64,000 nucleotides of DNA from Anaerolineae bacterium (GTDB lineage: Bacteria; Chloroflexota; Anaerolineae; Aggregatilineales; Phototrophicaceae), in the NCBI GenBank assembly GCA_019912965.1, contig JAIOHM010000158.1, positions 62,001 through 126,000 on the forward strand. Direction: 5' to 3'. The notes beneath the pieces are model-generated. The model worked only from the letters and a program-made list of their open reading frames with translations. It did no database searches and was not told where the DNA came from. Numbering within the stretch: position 1 is the first letter of the stretch; every line of letters begins with the position of its first letter. The translations under genes and the position numbers were made by a program. Shown in pieces: positions 60,480 to 64,000 of the stretch.

Positions 60480-60713
60480 TCACTCTCCCTGAAACCAGAT
60501 GCCGCTGAAACGAGCGATTTCTCCGTTGTCGAGGAACCTGACAAACATGATATGGATACCGATGCTGTATGGACGTATATTGTCACACAGCGGAAAGGCG
60601 ATGACGATACACTTACGACGGGGATTGACCGTGCTGAGTCCGATGATTCTTCCAAGCTCACCCGATTTAGGGAGTTTAGAATGATGAACATTCTGGCGTT
60701 TATGCGTCAGCAT
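60480..60713 (-). CDS. Small conserved-looking protein between PAPS-like and hypothetical genes
   Basis: A 77-residue frame starting at ATG 60713, overlapping the previous stop region by 14 bp. The sequence begins MLTHKRQNVHHSKLPKSGEL and ends FVRFLDNGEIARFSGIWFQGE, quoted in two parts. AGAAGG precedes the ATG. It ends 4 bp before the PAPS-like gene start, so it fills what would otherwise be an empty gap in the operon. Domain unknown. Confidence 0.6.
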   Translation of the reverse strand: MLTHKRQNVHHSKLPKSGELGRIIGLSTVNPRRKCIVIAFPLCDNIRPYSIGIHIMFVRFLDNGEIARFSGIWFQGE

Positions 60714-61557
60714 CACCTTCTGCCTTATCGTCATCCGTTGTGTAGGATAAAACGCTGTTTCCATAACCGTTGATAAGCTGGACATCTGCCCCGGCACGCT
60801 GCATAGCCTCAAGCGCATTCGGTAATGAATAAAACTGACCGAACTCATCCAGCGTTTCGTCCTCCATATCGCGCAGGTGATAAGGTGGGATCGCCGCACA
60901 ATCCTCACTCTCGGCGCGGATTTCGGCAGGAATTTCGAGGACGATGGCAGAGGTGGCTGGTGCAAAAGCGATGGGGTTCTCACCGGATGTCGGCGCGATG
61001 CCAAGCAACCACGCACGGTGTTCAATCCATACAATCGTGTATTCACTTTCGGCGGGCAGCGCCGAACGGTCAAAGGTAGTTACTGGTTGCAGCAACCGGA
61101 CACGCCCCCCAGGATAAAAGTGCTGCGCTTCTCCGTTGACTTCGGCGATCAGCGGGTCACCTTCTTTAATAGGACGAAGCTGCCTGACAAACCCATCAAA
61201 ATCATCTCCCAGCATGACCGTTACCTCAACAAACCTGTCAAGTTCGAGTTCATCCGCCTGGCGGATAGCCTCTTCCATCGCTTCGTCAGGCTCAGCGATC
61301 TCGGCAGAGATGTCGGTATGAGCAGTGAAATCTTCAATACCGTGCATCTGTAGGTCAGACAGTTGGTGCATCAGGATGAGACACCAGTTGTGAACGCCAA
61401 AGCGATCATAAGCAACGACGCGAACACTGCTGCCAAGTTGTTCTGCAAGTTTGTTGACGCCGCGAATGTAAACGGTGCGGTAGACTTCCGCGCCGTCCGG
61501 CACGGCTCCACCGTCATTGAAGCCATACTTGGTCTGCATATCTTCCCAAAAACGCAT
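60700..61557 (-). CDS. Hypothetical protein of the PRTRC-like module
   Basis: A 285-residue acidic protein with no recognised family. It begins MRFWEDMQTKYGFNDGGAVP and has a beta-rich middle (YPGGRVRLLQPVTTFDRSAL). AAGGA precedes the ATG. It lies downstream of ThiF by about 57 bp in the same direction, suggesting an operon. No transmembrane or signal sequence. Confidence 0.6.
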   Translation of the reverse strand: MRFWEDMQTKYGFNDGGAVPDGAEVYRTVYIRGVNKLAEQLGSSVRVVAYDRFGVHNWCLILMHQLSDLQMHGIEDFTAHTDISAEIAEPDEAMEEAIRQADELELDRFVEVTVMLGDDFDGFVRQLRPIKEGDPLIAEVNGEAQHFYPGGRVRLLQPVTTFDRSALPAESEYTIVWIEHRAWLLGIAPTSGENPIAFAPATSAIVLEIPAEIRAESEDCAAIPPYHLRDMEDETLDEFGQFYSLPNALEAMQRAGADVQLINGYGNSVLSYTTDDDKAEGDADA

Positions 61558-61614
61558 GAGGAGTATCCTTTCTGTGCTATCTGGTTTTGAGATGTGAAGT
61601 GAAAATTGAAGAAT

Positions 61615-62382
61615 TTAAGCCTGAAGATAGGGGAGGAGTTCAGCTCGGCAAATGGGCAGGCTGCGGACCGATAGCCCATCTACACTGACATAACTGACGA
61701 AGGTTGTCACCGGCTGGCGATGCAGCAGTTTGTAGATGTACCCTGCCACCACGCACGCCACGAGGTCGTTAATCAGTAAATGCTGGTCACCACGGGCGAC
61801 CAGATCGGCGCAGGAAAGGTTCGGCTGTGGCACAGGTTGTGCTTCGGGTTCAAGCAGTTGTGGAAAAAGCAGTGCAGGGCTAGGCAAATGGCGATACCTC
61901 CCCTGATCGCCATCAAGGTGTCGCAGCAGGATTTCACGATCTGCTGAGTTACCGATGCATACCTGTCCGCTGTCAAAGTGGTTGCCTGCGTCCAACCAAA
62001 TAGCCTCGGCTTTTGCAAGTTCTCGGCGGGCGTCGTGATTATCCACACAGCCAATCACCAAGTTGCTATGACGTTCAAGATGCCGTCGGGCATCAAGCGG
62101 TTGATCAACGGCGGCAATCTCAAGTCCAAGCGCTTGATTAAAACGACGCGCCAGCACGCGGCTCTTGTTTTGCCCCACATCACCTGTTGCAAACATCTGC
62201 CGTCCGACATTCTTCTCCTCAACCACATCCGGGTCGATGAATACAACTGCCGGCGTGTGCAGGCGGGCGCGACGCATATCAAAAATCATCCGCGCCAAGC
62301 TGCGTGCAACCTGAGAGCCTGTACCTCCCAGCCCAACCACGATTACATTTTGAAGATGCATGAAGGGATCAAAGACATTCAT
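61615..62382 (-). CDS. PRTRC-like ThiF family E1-type protein
   Basis: A 255-residue ThiF/MoeB-fold protein. The adenylation Rossmann motif is VIVVGLGGTGSQVARSLA (14-30), followed by ID and the NVGRQMF motif (58-64), GQNKSRVLARRFNQALGLE and GCVDNHDARRELA (111-123). The later segment NLSCADLVARGDQHLLINDLVA resembles the SCSLAEALxxQDLFINS region of PRTRC system ThiF proteins. The ATG at 62382 is chosen: AGGAGG lies nine bases upstream, and a 4-bp ATGA overlap joins it to the upstream gene. It likely adenylates a ubiquitin-like or peptide C-terminus, but the catalytic Cys of E1 enzymes is not evident. Confidence 0.85.
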   Translation of the reverse strand: MNVFDPFMHLQNVIVVGLGGTGSQVARSLARMIFDMRRARLHTPAVVFIDPDVVEEKNVGRQMFATGDVGQNKSRVLARRFNQALGLEIAAVDQPLDARRHLERHSNLVIGCVDNHDARRELAKAEAIWLDAGNHFDSGQVCIGNSADREILLRHLDGDQGRYRHLPSPALLFPQLLEPEAQPVPQPNLSCADLVARGDQHLLINDLVACVVAGYIYKLLHRQPVTTFVSYVSVDGLSVRSLPICRAELLPYLQA

Positions 62383-62840
62383 GACGATGTTCCTCCTGTC
62401 GTGGTAAGCCACTCCCGAAGTTGGTCAATCAAAGTTTCGAACTCCGCCCGACGCAGTGGGTGTTGCAGGAGGATCCTGAGAGTAGCGGGTGGCTGTGCGA
62501 GCAGATCGTGGAACGCGGCCACCATACCGTCAAGGGAGTGGACTGTGTTCAGCCGCTCAGCATCTGTGCCAACGAAGAAGCGCATCCCGGTATCATAGTC
62601 GCTGCTATAGCTGACCTCAAACGTTATTGCATGATGCAGCGCGGTGGGTTCAAGTAACGCACGCACCATATCTTCATCCCGATTCCGGCCTTCCCACTGA
62701 CAGTAAAGGTAATCATCGCCGACTTCGGAGACAGGAAACACGCCCCACTCCTCGTCCACTTCCAACAGATCGAGGATGGCATGTCCAACAGCGGCATCCG
62801 GGGTGCTGGTTTGTAAGGTGATATAACAATCGTAGCCCAT
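62379..62840 (-). CDS. Hypothetical protein coupled to ThiF
   Basis: A 153-residue protein (MGYDCYITLQTSTPDAAVGH onward) with no recognised domain. The N-terminal half is beta-rich (GVFPVSEVGDDYLYCQWEGR). It overlaps the ThiF start by 4 bp and starts after AAGGAG. Tight coupling to ThiF makes it a plausible partner, but no ubiquitin-like fold can be claimed by eye. Confidence 0.6.
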   Translation of the reverse strand: MGYDCYITLQTSTPDAAVGHAILDLLEVDEEWGVFPVSEVGDDYLYCQWEGRNRDEDMVRALLEPTALHHAITFEVSYSSDYDTGMRFFVGTDAERLNTVHSLDGMVAAFHDLLAQPPATLRILLQHPLRRAEFETLIDQLREWLTTTGGTSS

Positions 62841-62858
62841 GATTCATTAGCTCCTTCT

Positions 62859-63569
62859 TTACGGACGTTCATCGCCCAACGCCTGCGCCAAAGTACGCTT
62901 GGCCGGGATTAGATCGGATTTTGGATAAATCCGCGCTTTGCGTTGTTCCAGTTGGATCAATTTCTGGCGGATGTCTTGGGGATGCGATTTGGATTTACCG
63001 TTACAGCCGTGATCGCCAAATCGGCTGCCCAGGAATACGGCCCAATCTTCTACCAGTGAACTGCCTTTTAGGGCAGTCTCAGAAGCGACAGGAACACTGC
63101 CCCAACAGATGCTGCCGCTGGTGAATACGTTGGGGAGCGGAACATGGAACAAGAGGGTGTCCAGTTTATCCGGACGCTGCTTCACAGCGTACACCTGGTA
63201 CTGTGGGGATTTGTCTTCGGATGTTACCCGGATCATTAACATCCCTGGCAGAGGAACTCGCAGCGGGGTTTCTGAACCTTCAAAATATAAACCTGTTTTA
63301 CCCGGTGGGCGGTACTCGACAACCGTTTTCTTCACGCCTTCATATCGCACCAGCAGCGTGTTTTCGACTAACAATCCGGTGTCGAAGCCCACTTTTGCCG
63401 AGAGTGCCAGAGCGACGTGGGCAGGGTCAACCGGGTATTCAGTCAGCCGGTTGCCGTCCCACTTTTCGAGCATGATGCCGTAACTGTAAAACCTAAGCAC
63501 AAGCGAGGGCTGCTCGGTCAATGCCCTGTCCAACGCTTGGCCAGACACATCGAATGCGAGGGTGGTCAC
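62859..63569 (-). CDS. PRTRC system protein B-like (prokaryotic E2-like) protein
   Basis: A 236-residue protein. YRPPGKTGLYF, RVPLPGMLMIRV, YQVYAVKQRP, LLFHVPLPNVFTSGSICWGSV and WAVFLGSRFGDHGCNG match the layout of PRTRC protein B (Prok-E2_D type), where PLY..PFFNV..G.VC.G and W..FF.S.F are conserved. The GTG at 63569 is used since AAGGAG lies upstream; an ATG further upstream would collide with the next gene. E2-like proteins are encoded with ThiF-like E1s, as here. The function is unknown. Confidence 0.78.
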   Translation of the reverse strand: MTTLAFDVSGQALDRALTEQPSLVLRFYSYGIMLEKWDGNRLTEYPVDPAHVALALSAKVGFDTGLLVENTLLVRYEGVKKTVVEYRPPGKTGLYFEGSETPLRVPLPGMLMIRVTSEDKSPQYQVYAVKQRPDKLDTLLFHVPLPNVFTSGSICWGSVPVASETALKGSSLVEDWAVFLGSRFGDHGCNGKSKSHPQDIRQKLIQLEQRKARIYPKSDLIPAKRTLAQALGDERP

Positions 63570-64000
63570 GTTCCTTCTCCTTCGGTATCTTCTGGATAGC
63601 TTTATAAATGCGCTGCACATTGTCACGCAGCGCCGTGAACACAGATGGATGGGTTTGCATGAATTTGAGGCCACTCAGGGCGTAGCCAATAATCTCATCT
63701 GCCTCCTGAATAATGGCCACCGCAAACTCAAGGTCTTCTTTATCCCACGACAAGGGCTGGAATTCACACATGGTTTCGTAGTCGAAATCGACACTCGAAT
63801 TGCCAGAACAGGCAAACAACCACTGCATCAACCAGGAAAGCCAGCGATATTGGGCATCCGGGTGATTTTCCAAGTCCTGTGCGATACAGCGCCCGGCAGT
63901 GTACATGCATTCCGCCACTTCGATATGGTAAGGATTTGTATTTGGATCAATACCAAATGCACCTAAAACTGGCACAAGGTCAGTATGGCTTTGGTAGAAT
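63493..64000 (-). CDS. Hypothetical protein (5' end outside window)
   Basis: The frame is open to the right edge of the window, so the start lies beyond it; at least 168 residues are seen. The visible part includes AECMYTAGRCIAQDLENHPD and LEFAVAIIQEADEIIGYALS, without a recognised family. It ends at 63493, 77 bp inside the PRTRC-B-like gene, an unusually long overlap. A GTG at 63975 is a possible internal start. Confidence 0.55.
   Translation of the reverse strand, partial: FYQSHTDLVPVLGAFGIDPNTNPYHIEVAECMYTAGRCIAQDLENHPDAQYRWLSWLMQWLFACSGNSSVDFDYETMCEFQPLSWDKEDLEFAVAIIQEADEIIGYALSGLKFMQTHPSVFTALRDNVQRIYKAIQKIPKEKERDHPRIRCVWPSVGQGIDRAALACA

Noticed and set aside
60714..61073. Upstream extension of the 60480 frame to a longer protein
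   Set aside because: That extension is the antisense/other-frame shadow of the 60700-61557 gene; only the 77-residue end has a ribosome site and protein-like composition.
60480..63569. Presence of PRTRC protein C (the small ubiquitin-like member)
   Set aside because: The 77-residue and 153-residue proteins were considered, but neither shows a ubiquitin-like sequence pattern by eye.

Overview
The window looks like chromosome of a bacterium from the Chloroflexota (Anaerolineae-type). This is an inference from gene content: a MalT-like LuxR regulator, F420-type small flavoproteins, a Thr/Pro-rich secretome, and a molybdoenzyme/Rieske/DUF6755/TDT operon. No rRNA, tRNA or CRISPR array was seen, and no phylogenetic marker was tested.

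Region 1 (1-16 kb) holds mostly minus-strand single genes. They are a truncated secreted protein with EF-hand-like loops, a small membrane protein, an NmrA-like reductase, tandem DDN-type nitroreductases, a MalT/LuxR regulator, a PPOX protein, a rhodanese, a frameshifted alpha/beta hydrolase, two methyltransferases, a VOC protein, an esterase, and two hemerythrins flanking a beta-helix surface protein. A 240-bp direct repeat (629 and 6850) shows a recent segmental duplication.

Region 2 (16-26 kb) is a minus-strand metabolic run: an M28 peptidase, a class III aminotransferase with an Asn in place of the usual Asp and a Cys cluster, an O-methyltransferase, an FAD amine-oxidase-like gene split by an amber codon, an MBL-fold protein (plus a decayed copy of its 3' end), a flavin reductase, a saccharopine-dehydrogenase-like enzyme, a B12-binding-type radical SAM protein and two CopD-like membrane proteins. 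Four near-identical TGTGA-N6-TCAC(A/G) palindromes precede PPOX, a hemerythrin and both CopD-like genes, suggesting one CRP/FNR-family regulon.

Region 3 (26.5-36.3 kb) is a molybdenum/respiratory locus. It comprises a NarI-like cytochrome b, a NasC/NarB-like molybdoenzyme, a 4Fe-4S protein, a Tat-anchored Rieske protein, a DUF6755 protein and a TDT anion channel, with divergent mobA, an FmdE-like gene, a PAS histidine kinase and a truncated YwiC-like gene.

Region 4 (36.3-43.8 kb) is a type I restriction-modification operon (hsdM-hsdS-X-hsdR) in which X encodes an uncharacterised deoxyribosyltransferase/TIR-like protein. A YgjP-type metalloprotease gene lies beside it.

Region 5 (43.8-64 kb) is an integrative or plasmid-like element. 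A LuxR-like regulator and a phased 22-bp repeat precede a plus-strand operon of type IV secretion type: two secreted Thr/Pro-rich proteins, a VirB6/TrbL-like protein, a VirB10-like-topology protein, a small pilin-like protein, a PrgI-like protein, a VirB4 ATPase, a repeat protein and a type IA topoisomerase. A DUF4058 gene follows. The opposite strand carries a PAPS-reductase-like gene and a module with an E1-like ThiF protein and a PRTRC-B (prokaryotic E2-like) protein among unrecognised partners. This ubiquitin-like-system module, together with the restriction-embedded gene X, is the most promising undescribed biology here.
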